Part shown: in pieces, positions 40,801 to 55,800 of the stretch
Layout: each line of letters begins with the position of its first letter
How positions within the stretch are numbered: the first letter of the stretch is position 1
Source: Amyelois transitella
Taxonomy: Eukaryota > Arthropoda > Insecta > Lepidoptera > Pyralidae
Reading direction: 5' to 3'
Length of the DNA: 64,000 bases
NCBI RefSeq assembly: GCF_032362555.1
Contig: NC_083505.1
Coordinates: 9,849,501-9,913,500 of the forward strand
The notes under the pieces: model-generated
What the model saw: the letters and a program-made list of their open reading frames with translations, nothing else
The model's database searches: none
What the model was told of the DNA's origin: nothing
Position numbers and translations under genes: made by a program

Positions 40801-43800
40801 TTTCATTTTATACAAAGTAGATCAAGGTAGCCCTACAAACTTCAATTCTAAATTCAAAATACGTTCTGTCAACTTGTAATATACCGTGCACTTCTTCGAC
40901 TTTCTCTTTTCTCTTGCAACTTTCTGCAGACGAGCGAAGCGACACGGGGGTCGGACCTCCTCGTGGCGAGCTCCCGCATGACGGCCGCGATCGCCGCCTG
41001 CACGTGGTACAGCCGGTCCACGAGCCGGTGACGACTGTCTGATGCCCATACCACAGTATAATACACAACACCTACTTTTATTTTCAATTCGATTCATATT
41101 TTTTTTTAATAAAATTAGATTTACAGTAGTACGTATTACTCACGGGCCAGTCTTGTTATGTAGCTGTAAGTATTTCCTCCCGACCTCGTACCCTCGCCCT
41201 TGGACCACCTTATTTGTGTCATCCTCTGTCAGATTGTATACCATGTCTCCTCGGAGTTCAATTTCGGGCGTAGACTCTTTCCATAAACCAAGCGATTTCA
41301 GCATGAACCTGTGTGACATTATGTAATGTTAGGTAGGGAAAGCCACAGAATACAGATCAGTATCCCCATTAAGTGATGGTACGATCTCTTTTCCCTTGCA
41401 CTATCGCGATGTTCATAGCACCGTACCATTTTGATAAAAAAAAAAAAAAAACTTAGATTCGGAAGTTTTGATATATGGAGAAATAGCTAAAGCGGCAGGT
41501 TCTTTGAACAAAAATAAACCACACGCAATAGGCTAATGCTGCAAACTTTATCTCATCTTTGCCTAGCGCGACACGGTGGAACCTTTATTATATGTATTAA
41601 AAAGCATTTTTTTTTATGTTGTTATCTATTTATGTTACTTGCCTGTGCAAAAATATAATCAGAAGAAGCAGAAGATCATAGAGCGCGTAGTTGAACTGTC
41701 GCTCGATGCCGATAATCCGCGGCGCTGTGAACGGCATGTTGTTCGGAATCACCTTCTGGTTCCACGGCAGGATCTCAAATTGGAACATGCTCTTTATGAG
41801 CACAATTACCTGTTGAAGTGAGATATTGAATTGAAATTATGTCGTGTGGTAACGTATGACTAACGCTTTTCTTTTCCATGGAGTCATAAAACTGGTTACC
41901 ATGCGAAAATGCGGAAGTCAGACGGGAGTCGAATTGTGTATAAAGTAATAATCAAATTTTAGAAACTGTTACGGTAACTAAGATAAACATGAGGATGATT
42001 ATAAATATTTCTTTTGTTTAATTCGAAAGATAAGTAGATAAAAAATAGCAAGAGAGTATGCTACCTCAGTGTAAGCAATAAGAGTGACCCAGAAAGTCTT
42101 TGTAGGTCGCGGTATAGTGAGCGTCCCCCACATAAACACCATTAGTGGTAATGGAATGGACAAAATAGTTGCAGATTGAATCTGAAAGAGAAAAAAAACG
42201 TTTCTTTAATCACGTCCTTTAGTCTCTTCCTTCTGATAACCGCAACACATTTACAAAAATATATGAAAAAGCGAATTAGATAAAGCATGTCTTATATGTT
42301 GAAAAACCAGTCAAAATATAGGTAAATTAGATAACTACGGATTTGTTTATGTTCGTTAAGGACTGTTTATAAAATAGCTTAAGCTTATGAAGGCTTCGCC
42401 AGCACAGTCTCCTTAATATCTTAATACTTTTCACCAGACGTCACTTCAGCTTTCTCAATTGATATTGTTTAAACACATACATTAATCTACTTCCAAAAAA
42501 AAAACCTTAAAAATTGTAAGTTTACATTACCTGGTTAATAAAAACCATCATATAACACACGATGTCGGTATGCGCGAGTACGGTATACCACAACGCGTAA
42601 ATAAGGTATACGAATGGAGATTGTCCCTGCTTGAACATCGAATCGTCTTGTTCTTCCAGTGTAGTCACGTCTTTACTGCAAACCGACATGCAAAGTCAGT
42701 GTTATGTTAATAAAAGAGTTTAATATGGAGTGTAAGTGTTATACATTGCTTGTGCTTTGAGAGTATGATAGCAAGAGTAAATACCCATTTGTAGAAAGTT
42801 CGTGAAAAGGTTTTTGGTCAAGACTCAACGTGCAGCGTAGGTATAAGTATTTTGCGAGAATGAATGTAAAATATTAAGGATTGAGACAATATCGCGGTAA
42901 GTAAATAGTTCATCGCTTTGTTTTACATTAATTCTCTCTGCATAGAGTCTTTAACAGAGAAGTGTTTTTGAATAGGTCATAGTTATTTACAGAAATATGT
43001 ATATCAATCAATAAAGTAGACAAATTATGTATATTATGTAAAAATATCGCTTAGTACTTCATTTATATATAATGATTTTAATATTTTAATATAATTTAAT
43101 AAATAATATAGCATCGCCTTCGAATAACAAAACAACGATTAATAATACTTACCACACCATTTCAAAATTAAGCGACAAATCGAAGCTGCGAAAACATGCG
43201 ATAACAAGACCAATATGAGTGAATATAAATACGAAATATTCCATAAATACACAGCGAAGCCCATCGCATACGACGATAACAGAAAAAACTTGCACAGCTT
43301 CTTATTCAAAAATATAATATTATTGAAATCATTGAATAAAACTTAAAAAAAAACGCGCCTTTCTTAAATCGCTTTCAAATATGTTAAATACTGGTAATGT
43401 CACAAGTTTTAACGCACACGTATCTTTTATTATCATTTTTCTACAGCTTTTCAGCAGCCGTGGTCCAAATATAGGACGTCCACGTTAAAACCCATGTTAT
43501 TAACAGATATTTATAATGAACAGCGTTACTTTTGAAAACAGTGCAAATCTTTATTTTCATTCTATAACCTTCCGCTAGATTGGAGGCTAAACGCGCTTTC
43601 GTGTTCCGATGTATCGTCGTCCATTTCATCGCGTCGGGTCGTTTCGGAGCCGGACGTCAGTTCGTGAAGGTCTCTGTGATGTGGCGGCGGCGAGGCGTCC
43701 AGTCCTCGTTCCATGCTCGGCGCCAAGATTCGAATCTCGGGAACGCTTATATCGCTTAACTTACGGCTGGAAAAACCCACCCCCAATTATGGCCACCACC

Positions 43801-46800
43801 GAGCTATAAATGACTGAGGTTTGCCACGGATGATATAATGATATATAACGGCTTATAATATTCATGATATGAAATGGCTAAATGATTACAGTCTAACGAT
43901 TCACTACTTAAGCAAAGTTATCAGTTGGTAAAACTACGTAAAACAAAGCCTATTTATCATATTTGATATTTAAATCATTGATCTAAAAAAATAATAATAA
44001 TACAAACCCCATGTCTTCTGTTGGTACCATCAGAGTATTGTTATCATTATCCATATTAATACTATGCAGCATGCACAAATAAAACACTACTAGAAACTAC
44101 ACTCTAATATGCATTTATTAATCAGCACTACTACATTATTAGGGCTAATAACTATATGTTAACACAACTACTCTAGTTCTTAAAATCTTGTTTCAATATC
44201 TAAATAAATTAAACAAAATTTCCAATGCATTTCAAATCCATATTAACTTAGTACCTACAACATGCAAGCAGGCAGTACTGAAGCATAAGTTATTTCACTA
44301 TATGTTTCAACCAGTGATAGTATACCAATTCCAATAAAAACTATACTAGACCATGCAATTCCTCTTGAAAAACAACTAAGTTATAAATTAATGGTACTTA
44401 CTGCGCTTGATAGGCAATTGTTTCTGGCAATGGTTCCCATATCATTTGTGAACCTTCTCTTATTCCCATTCCGAAGCCCTCTTTCTCCTGTTAAATATTT
44501 TTTAAATTTAATTATTACTTTAATATATTTACTTTTGCGAAAGCCAATCAATGGACAAGCTTATAAACTTGGGATTCTTCTTTAAGACGAGGGACTATTA
44601 ACCTGTCACTTTTCTCGCAACCTCAATTATGTCATTAAGTCGTTCAGCTGAACGTGGCCTTTCCAAATAGTTGTGGAATAAAGACGTGATTATAGTATGT
44701 ATGTGTGTTCTTTTTTATAGCTGTTCTCGTCTCCCCAGAGCAAAAACCTTCCGTCTTTCTTTTCAGATATTCATAGTCTTACAAGTCCATCTCCCAACGA
44801 TTCCTCACCAACTTGTGAATACAACCGGGACAAACGCGAAATGAATTATGCATGACTTTTTTTTTTAAAGTTGGCATTTTTGTAAGCAGGATATTCTTAA
44901 GAAAGCAAAGCCCCGGGGAAACTTCGTTCAATAATGAACTCTTTAATTTACCTTCAGCAGTTTCTTCTCCAGAGAAAGAGTCCTGGATACGTATCTGTAG
45001 TCCCGAGAATACCTCATCAGGTAACGGGTCACAGATATCAAAAAGCTAGAAATGATCATCCACGCCATTTTTGCGTATCGCTTCAACTTGTCGAACCATG
45101 TCTCGAATTCTGTAAATAATGAAAGTAGTAAATCAAAAATTTTAAAAAAGGACACTGGTAGTTTGACTGTCATATCAACGCACAGGCCAAACCGCTGAGT
45201 CTATATGATATGAAATTTGCAATTTGGTGTATCAAGGTAATCTACGCGAGCTAAGGGCGGACTTGAGTACTTTAGTTATATTTATAAAAACCTGCACATG
45301 CACTGGATGTTATTACCCTGACGTATATCTTGATTTACTGCAATCGGATTTCGCCCTGACGTTAAGGTAAACTACAAATGAGTAGGTACTACATGCACTC
45401 CTGGATTATGATAATAAGTGACTTCGGTCTTTTCACCAGGGGTAATGACGTGTAAGAAATAAAGTCACCTGGTTCCTCTGCAAACTCCTCGATGTCTGAG
45501 CCCTGGTCATCGCGGTCCCTCTCCGTGGGCAGATTGTCATCATCGTCGGGAGACTCTTCGTCTTCCAAAGTTCGGACGCGGTGACTTTGAGCCTGTATGT
45601 AAGTGCATTTCTTCAATACGTATGCATTTAAATAAGGCTGTTTGTTCACTGACCATTCTGTTCAGTCTAAACTAAATAGAATTTAGCCAATTAGAGCTGT
45701 TTATTCTGATACGATTTATACATTTTATGCATAGGCGAAGCTATTTTAAGAAAGGATTTACTGACATTTGGCACGCAGATTAGATGGCACGTGCTATGGA
45801 TAAGATTTCGGAAATTCCGAAACTCAAGACATACAAGGAAAATATACAGAAAAATGTAACTGTATAACCGTGTATTTACAATCGCAACCACCGAACATTT
45901 GGCCTAAAATTGAGGACCAAAAAACCATAGACAAGAAAATCTCGTTCATTAATATAATTGGATATTTCAAATTACTTACCAAAAAAATAATATAGTTAAA
46001 AAATATGAAATTAAATATTATCAATAGAATCAATATTAGTTAAAAAAAGAAATGGTACTAAAATTACGGTTAGTAGTAGGAAAAGTGAACACCAAACAAA
46101 AATATTAATAATAAGCCTATCATGCAGCGCAACATAAACTTAAATATATGGAAGGATATGCAAGTACGACTAAAGATGCATAATCGCGTAATGCTCCAGA
46201 AAAGATTAAAAATATTTATGTATATAATGGTACCTCAGATACGATGACTTCTGTCTGTATAATAAGACGATATTGTTGATTGCATATTCATAAATTGTAT
46301 TTTTGGTCAAAAGCTTTATAATTTAATATTAAAATATTAACTATATTATAAAGCTTTTGACCATAAATACATTGTGATTATTTTTGTTTCAATCTGGTAT
46401 CAAAACCAATAAATCAGAGCGTCTCTCACTTCAATGTATAGAGTAGGACGAGCAGTGATACCATTCGTATCATTCTCTACGATATATTGATAACCGTTCG
46501 TACTCGATAATGAGTCTCTCAACTACTTAGTAATGCCATTTGCATCATAATCATCACTCTCTTCGCTCTATTTTAACAGCTCAATATACATATTGGCTTC
46601 CTGATCTGATAACTATTTACATATCTTCGTCCTCTTGTCGTTTCACTGTCTGTCACATGATTGATGTGGGTTTGTTGGGTCAATCCACAAATGTTAATAG
46701 AGCCGAAATGAACTACAAAATAAACTAAAAATTTGTCTTAGCTTTCCTAACCCGGAAATCCTCAAATATTTTAGAGATGGGGAAGATATTCATATTCCAA

Positions 46801-49800
46801 GTCAATGTTTATGATGCTAGCTAGGCTTTTAAGTCGCGTATGCAATCAACAACATCGGTACATTACCTCTTGGACCGGATAAGAGGACGGGTAACTGGTG
46901 AGCGAGTGTTGCCTGGCGGAGCGCACGGCCGGCGCGGACGCCCGCCGCATCGACACTGCGTGCTTTATGTCCGTCTTGATCACCGTCGACAGCAGCTAAC
47001 CATCCAACATGGTCATTGCGACGCCTTAAACACGTTGCTTGCCCTAACACTACTATCTGATACGCTAGCCGCGTCTTTTATTGGTCAAAACCTGATAAAG
47101 TGCACGTTTAACGTGAAAATACGAAAACGCATAAATGTCAAATCTGATTTCGTATGAAAATAATATCAAGCTTGTAAAAGGTAGGAGAAGCAACGTGTGT
47201 ATCTATAGCATTGGCTGTGCAATAGTTATCACTGGACATTAGGTTAGTCACCGAAAGCTGCGCTGAGGCGTTGTACGTCCACGAAAGCGTCGTTTAAAAT
47301 CTCTATTATAAACCGATATACTGACTATAACATGTTCACATCATCTAGAATTAGAGGGGGCGGAACATGCGGGAGTACACCCAGACGGACACAGGGCTAA
47401 TTCATACACCTCCTTACATGCCAATACCCAAAATATTTAGCCCAAATAAAATAACTTTTGCAACTTTACATCATATTACGGCCGCCAAAAATATAAACTA
47501 AAACATTTATCAAATCGAATAAGAATTTGGATATCGAACCAAAATTCGACTATTTTCGTTGCAAGAGCTCTCATTTACGACCCATGCTTTCCAAGACCAC
47601 AATGACATGAACCCATTCAATAATAAAAAATCTTATACAAAATCTGTCTAGTACGACAACTAGATAAAAAAATCTAATGTAGTAATTAAAAATTTAAAAT
47701 TATTTATGGAACCAGAACTAAGAGCAGCGCCGCACGAAACAGCATACTTCTATAAATACTGCTGAAAAAGCATTCTTAAATACATGATTCATTTGTAGGA
47801 GCGTCGAGTGCATGAATTTTTATATTTCGCTTTATGATATCGTTTGGGCGCGTTCAAAATTACTTTACTTACAAGCATGAGTGTGCGTGTGCTGGTCTTA
47901 ATGCTGACTCAAAATCGCTGAACTGATTCCCAAATTATTTGTGGGCGTACCTTGCCAATGCCCATTTGTTTTGGCGCATCTTCATCTTCGCTCGACTCTT
48001 CATCTGGCTTCATAGGAACTTCAGTGTCATCGAATTCGTCGAACATGTAGTAGTCCCCGGATCGTACCGCTGTATGGAAAACATAATGTTAGAAGAACAT
48101 CTCGTTGAAATTAATTTGACGTAATCATAAAGAATCATAATGATTAAAACAAAAGTTTCAAATCGAATACGGTAAACAGTACTGCCATCTCTTCAATATA
48201 TTTTGATCTTTTAAATATATTTTTTTCGATTCTTTATTCTTACGCCATTACTTATTTTGACAATAAAAGCGTGAGAATATACAAAGTATGTACCTAATTG
48301 ATGAGCACCAATTATTTTTTCAAAGTATTGTTATTAAATAATAGTTATGTACATAATAAATAATAAAAATGTGTTAAAAAATTCTCATATATCTTTTAAA
48401 AAATATATAAATAATCCCACATAGTTTTCAATTTAATAGACCAATTAATTCGACAGTAATTGATTGCAAACGTGTGTTGTAAACCCTTGACTTGTTTGTT
48501 TGTTCACATACAATATCGGTGTCAAAATTTGCATAAAACGAAAAAAAAAAACAACCCATAACAATTCTATAAAGCCACAAACAAACCACTAAAGGTGTAG
48601 CTAAACTGCGGACTTTTTCCCGAAAAAAACCGTTGCGTTCTAGGTACCGCCCAATCTGGCTGCACCTTTACTCACAGCATCGTGCAAGCCATTCGCATGC
48701 AACAATCAAAACACAAGATCAAGTATGCTCATGCAACAATTACAAGCAGTGTAGAGGCGCATTTCTGTCTTTTGATTTATTTACATCTTTTTACATATTT
48801 TACAAAGGACTAACAAGACAGACTCCGCCAAAATACTATATAGGTACGGTTACGACGCGTTAAACACCGAGCAATTGTATAAAATTTCAACACATTCGCA
48901 ACCGCGCCTCAAAATCGTATTTTGTCTCATACAACTTGCCTAGAATACCACAACCGAAGCATAAAGTTAGTATCGCATTTGGTTATAATGGTCGATAGGA
49001 CGTTTTTAAACGTTACCCTTTTGATGGCTGGTCGGCTGCCTATATCGCGGTCTGCCTATAAAGAAATACAGAGCTCAACACCACAGACAGAAAGGAAAGC
49101 ATTGAGAAATTATGCAGTTTAAAAATACACAACGTCCACCCAACGCAGGTTATAAGAAAGTTATTGAAGCGCGAAATGTATTTGGTCGCATACGTTGATC
49201 CAGTTACGTCACAAGTTAAGTCTATGCCTAAACAATAGTTATTTAGATACAGATAGAACTAGCGACGTTCTTTGAAAGTATGTACTTTTTTAAATGACGG
49301 TTCGTGAATCATGTCTGTCAAAAACACAGAAAAAATAAACGCTTTGGATCGACCAGCTTAAGTATTAATGGTGAGGACATGGTAATAGACATACACCTCC
49401 CACACCAACCAAATCACAGGTCTGTACCTTCGTGTCTCTTCGTTAACACTCGCCTACCCGGGCTTGATTCACTTCCTAACGGATAAAAAACATAAATCAA
49501 AAAATATCATCACAATATGCTTTACAATATTTACACTGTGTTACATTTAGTGTATGTTCATTCTGTTTCAAGTTTTTGTTTAGATTTAATCGTGACACAT
49601 GGGTAGATCATCATTCCAAAGGACATGCAGAAATCAACCAATACGGTTACTGAACGAAGAAAGAAAACCTGTAATTGATTGATTTCGCATCGCTCAGTTT
49701 TTGTAAATTAAATAAAAACGGAACTTAGGTTTGTGCCACTTGTCACGATTACATAAATGATGAAAATTGACAGCTAAAACTATGTATCGACACCCGTAGT

Positions 49801-52800
49801 TACATGTATGATGCGAGTTCGGCTCTGCGCGACTGGAGTGAGACAACACAGAGCGCTGCAGCACGCTGGGGCTGGCCAGTGTGTGGCGGCGACGGATCGG
49901 CGGCGGGGAGAACACCGGGTATGATTCCTCAGGGCTCTGTGCTCGGGGCAGTAACTCTGATGACGGAGGTGAGCCGAACGATATCCGTCTCGGTTCTAAG
50001 TAAGCATCCAGTGATACTGTCATCAGAGCCGAGGAAGGGGATGGCGGACCGCCTTGGGAACTAGGCGGTGGTAGAACAGGAACAGGGTCCGGGGGAGGGG
50101 TGTGGGAGGGGGAAGGCGGGGCGGAGGCTTCGGAGATGGGAGTGTGGAAGCCGCGAGGAGAGGCCACGCTGGGACTGTCGGGAGTGTGGAACCCTCGGGA
50201 GGCGTCCGAGTCCCCGCGCACTAGCGGCACCCGCTCCGATTGCTGAGTTTCTTCGTCCTCTTCTTTGTTTGGTAGCATTGAAATATCCAACATATGAGAA
50301 CAAGTTTTGGTAATTCATCAAGTCTCGTTCTGTGTTCTCATGGTGAAAGTATCATTTTTTTATTTGATAAAGATTAATGTTACTTTATATAACAAAGATA
50401 AATAATATTCAAATGAAATAAAATTAACAATAATGATCCTTAAATTAAGTTCTCAGAATCACTTCATCTAGCCATTCATTGTCTTACACAAAAAAAATTA
50501 ATTCGCTCAGGAAATATAATAACATTGACAATTTCAATACCTGCATCATGATGCCTTTGGTCCTTATTTAAAGCACCCTGTATCTTTTTCTGATTGGCCT
50601 TTATCCTTTCCATTTTGACTTTGATCTTCTCCAGTATTTTAACTTCCTGATCCTCTTGTACACGCATCTGTTTTTGTCTCAATTCCTCGATCAACTCGGC
50701 TCCTCTTGAAATAAAAAATATTACATTCCCAGATTATACAATTATCACACCTCGGAGACTCCATACAACTGCAATGATTTCGGCAATTATTTTAACTTAA
50801 AATCTTTACCACTTTTTACTCCTACACACTACACTATACAAACTTCTGACATGACTCCTCGGATGAGAAATCCTAATGGGGCTAGAAGTGAATATCTGTA
50901 ATTTCATTGATTTATTTTGAGTCAGAAAACTCGCTGGTTTCACAAATTGTTTTCACAGAAAAATATGAAATATGCAGGTATTACAGTGAGAAACTTGATG
51001 CCCCCGCATCGGGTTTCGCATTCACATGGGAACTCTATGAAGAGGGGGTCATATTTCTATACAGGCGACTTTACAAATGGTTAAATAAATAGTACCTGGA
51101 AGCCAAGACAGTGGTGGCTTTACTCTCGTCGATGACCCTGTAGAAGTAGTAGCTGTTGAACAGCCGCCGCTGCAATATGAGGAACGCGAAACACACGCCG
51201 TCCCACGCGAGCCCAATGTCCTCTTGGGGCACGGAACATGTTGCGTCCTGCAATGTAATACGCAAAACGAGGTAAAAGTCACCGACATAGCTCAGCGAAT
51301 TAGCCTGCCGAAATTATTGTGGTCGGAAGACATAACTCGTAAAATGGATGGCTGTTGGGGAGGATAGGTATAATAGTGACTATGCACAATGTGAAAAAAC
51401 CATCCACTAAGTTATTCTATAGAATAAACCTCCGGTATTTTAAATTAAGACGATATAATATGTAGATTTCAACCCATTATAAACCCAATATTTCATGAAA
51501 ATTATATTCGCATACGAAGAAATAGATCTCCCGAGATCCGAACAAAGACGGCAAAGATTTTATCAGAGATTAAAATAAGCGTGTCACTTCTAATGTTACA
51601 GATCGTTATAGGAACAATAAGCACTCACTACCATCATTTACAAGTTCAGATTCACGAGGTAAAAAAGCTGTGACGACTCGAATCAATGAAAAAAATCGTG
51701 AAAAAGGTCATGTGTTATTAGGACAACAAAATCCTTGAGGATAAAGACAATACCTTGTAGTACTGCATGCGGATGAAGTGAGCTATGTTCCCGCCGGCGA
51801 ACTTGTCCACGCAGCCGATGCCGAGAAGCTGCACCAGCCAGCACGCGTGCTCCTGCAGCACGCTGCTGAACATGCAGCCCGGGATTTGGAGCAGCGACTT
51901 TACTACTACAACTGACACGTTGTAGCGGAGGAGCCAAGACCACCTGCCGAGTATATGAATTCTCGATATGCAGACAAACATATAGGACTTAATTTTAACA
52001 ACACAAATGTTTTCATATTAAGCAAAAGGGCTTTTGTTATTGCATTTGTCAACACTTCCCGAGGCGAAACGACGTGGCGTCACTGAAAATGGTAAATTTG
52101 GCAAGCACATTTTTTAGTTCACTTCGTCATTCTGAGTCGCAGCTACGCTGAACAATTACTAAAGATTACTGAGCTGCGAGATCTTCATCGCATCGAGCCA
52201 CGTTGATCCGCATTGTGTCTCAAACCTTTTATCAATGTAAATTAATTATTAACGTTAGCAAAACATGTGTACTAATGAATAGGCTTAACGACACTCACCA
52301 TAATAAAATGATTTCCTTCGGCCTCAAATAGAAGTCGGTGCCTTGCCATAGGAAGATAAATGAGCCAATAAGATAGCCCATAGAGAACAAATTGACTCTA
52401 TTTGTTCCCGTCATAAACATGATAGCGAGGGTCACCCACAGCATTCCTAAGAACACCATACGTTTGGCTACATCCAGCCAAGACCTAAAAAATATAAATT
52501 TTAAAATAAAAGTTAAATAAATTCGGTGAAAGTTTACAGCTGTTACAGTTAAACTAACAAGAATGTACATTACAACGGTAGGAAACATGACCATGGAAAA
52601 ATTGAGAAACAAGAGGGTCAGGTTTCTCAATCACTTACCATACTTTGCACCAATAGGTATATTTTATTTTATTCCTCTTTTGTTTATCCACTAGTTTACT
52701 TTCATTCAACCTAAATCCTTCAAATGAACAAGACTTATTTACCCCACATATCCGAGGAAGTCAGGAACGGGGTTGACAAATTGCGCCGTCTCCCAGTCTT

Positions 52801-55800
52801 GTCCTATATCTTCACTATTTGAGCCTCCCGCGTAATTCTCGCCATATTTCCGTTCCGTTATAAACACTTGACGCTGTCGTGTGGCGAACAGCAATAGGAA
52901 GTAGTCGAACACCAGTTTCAGTGCGTGCGGAGGTTCTTTGGGGTACGGAAGGAAAAGCCATGTCCTGATATGTTTCATTTGCTGAAATTTAAAAAAAAGA
53001 GAAATTATCAAATATGTAGTAATAACAATTGTCGCTTTAATTTGGTGTTGGAGGCCGTCAAAGATCTTTGCAATACGCTTCATTCTCTCTCTCGCAAACA
53101 TCTTTGTGTTCCCAGTTGCGCCGCCACAATACTCTGGGCTTGGGGTACGCTAATGATATCGCGTTCAATTTATATTGACTCGGTGTAATAACACTGACCG
53201 AATAGAACTTTTCTCAGTAAGAACTTTTTCTATTTGAAATATATACTTACCGAATCACTGCCACTCCATGGATAATCAAGACAGAACTGCGGCAAAAAGC
53301 CGACACACAACGCATATTGCACGGGAACCAACACGCCGACAAACAAACAGAATGCCGGCCAAATGCGCGCTTGCTGCGACCTCTTCATAGACACGAGCAC
53401 TAGGAGCCAGAACGAATAGAAGACGGCGTACACATCCATACGAGATCCGATTACGCCGATGAGGCACATTAAAGTTATCTAAAAGTTAAAGTTTAAATGA
53501 ATAAAACGCTGTGTTCATGTCACCTGCTCAAGAAAATAATAATGTATATTGGATACCTTTATGAAAAGGATACCCTAAGTGCACTAAATATGCAATTAAT
53601 AATAGATTTTTGGAATTCTTAAAAAAATTACGATGTAATAGCTATTATTAATATAGTAATATTTTAAATAAAATTACCTCTACGCCGAATTTATAAAATC
53701 CGTAGTTGATAAAATATTTAAAACAATGCATCATGTCTTTATCTGCCTCTTTGCGAGTTATTTCCGGAAATATTATTTCCTGTACTTTTGACGATCCACT
53801 TTCACTAAAAAAGAAGTAAACTCTTGAGTAAAATTAAATTATTTAGTAAGAAACTATTATAGAATATAATCTATATTTATATAAAAGGAATATGCTTTCA
53901 CTATACGCTTAACATTAGTTTTATAAAATCAAATGTTTCTGATATTTCTTCTTATAAATAAAGGGTAGAAAAGTAACAGAAGTGCAATGCTTTAGCTTAA
54001 AAACAAAAGAAAAACAGAAGGAATAAAATAAAGCGAGGTACACACCTCTTAGTTTGATTTCGGTATGTGAGCAGTGAGTAGAAGGTGAACACGCATATTA
54101 TTCCGATGTACCCTTTGACTAGTACTACCAGTGGTTTAGCACGACTCGTCTTATGGAAGCCGACCCAGTGGGCGTTGTTGTACATCGTTGAAATAAGTGT
54201 ATCATTCTCGTCGGTCTATGACAAAAAAAGGATATATATTGAGAAAAACACTCAGATTTAGTTAACCTCGATCTTCTTTTCTTATTATTAATGTTATACT
54301 AACCCAACGAAGAAATTTTCTTTATAATTATAACATGAAAAACTCAGGCCTCAAAACAATAAAATTAAAGTCATGTGGTTTAAAGATTGGTACTCACAGA
54401 TGTACAGTTGACGTCGAAGAAGGAATGTTGTATATAGTTGATCTGATAAACCATCTGCGCCATGAGGTATATGCTGATTAGAGTGGACAAGAAGAGCAAG
54501 CATAATCTCTGCTTGTTGGCACCCAGCCATAATGCCGGGGAGATAATTATCATTATAGGCACGTGCATTGCGCATACCTGCGAGAGAATCAGATATAAAC
54601 AATCATATAAATGTCGGAATTCAGAATCCTCCGCATTTGTGTCGGTGAAAAAAATATTACCGCTGAGTTGTTGCTTTTTTATTATAATTCAGCTATTCAG
54701 TGGGCCACAAAGTCAAGAATATCATCATATTAATCATAAATTTTATATTATTTTAAATTTGTGTGTATATTATGTTAACGTGTGTTGTAGAACCAAGTTA
54801 AAGGTTTCTCGATCTTTTAAATACTGCAATGTGATTGTTCTCACAAAAATTAATTTAAGTTCATACTCACATTACAAACACAGAGTAGCATAAGTGCTAT
54901 GAAGATAATCTTAATCAAATGCAAATGCAAATACAGCAGCATTTTGTCATACACCGCGTTGAACTTCGACCTGATGCCACGGCCCTTCTCCTTGAGCCAC
55001 TGTATGAACAAAGCGGTTCCTTGCCAGGAGTCCCCAGACCCTTGCGATATGTGAGACGTGCGTGACGTTCGTGAAGTGCGTGACGTGCGCGAGTTTCTTC
55101 ATATGAAAATAATAGAAAATATATTTAAATTGGTTAAAGTCAAATTAGTTAAAATAAATAGAGGGGTAGAAAAATGGAGGTACAGCAAACCGCACCTATA
55201 AATTATTTATAGGTGCGGTTTGCTGTTCCCCCATTTTCAATCAACAAACCATTTCAATCGACCAAATATCCAATATTATATATAATATTGGATATTTGGT
55301 CTTATATAATATTGGAATATATACTTGCAGCAAAATAGATAAGCGGATGAGTACTTACCGCATAATGGATTTCTGTATTTTTGACGACATTCCCAAAGAG
55401 TGATCTGCTTCTGTGTCCGATCTTCTGGTATCAGAATCGTTCACGTTTCTAGCTTTAGCATCTTGAGGTGTTCTGGTATTGGCATTTTGTGTTGTGACAT
55501 TCGGATCTTCAATATTTCTAACTTGCGGCGCTTCGTCGCTCACAGTCAAAACTCTAACATCAGCATCTTTACTCCATCTGATGCTGGCATCTCTATTCAA
55601 CCGACCTTCTTCTTCCAAAGGTAGAGGTGGAAGCTTGAATCATAAAATATGAGTTTAAATAATCAAACTCCTCAATATATACCTAATATTTTTTTCTGTT
55701 TTAGCCTTTAGCTTGAATCATAAAATAAGAGTTTAAATAATCCAACTCCTCAACATATACCTAATTTTTTTTCTGTTTTATAGAAATGGGATTAATATCA

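Noticed and set aside
50061-50321. Two overlapping frames, about 80-86 codons, opposite and alongside Piezo exon 25
   Set aside because: They are shadows of a GC-rich, Pro/Ser-coding exon. One would be reached from a CACAG acceptor but ends in a stop without rejoining Piezo.
51285-51330. tRNA-like box A (TAGCTCAGCGAATTAG) in a Piezo intron
   Set aside because: No box B, no acceptor-stem pairing and no anticodon arm could be found.
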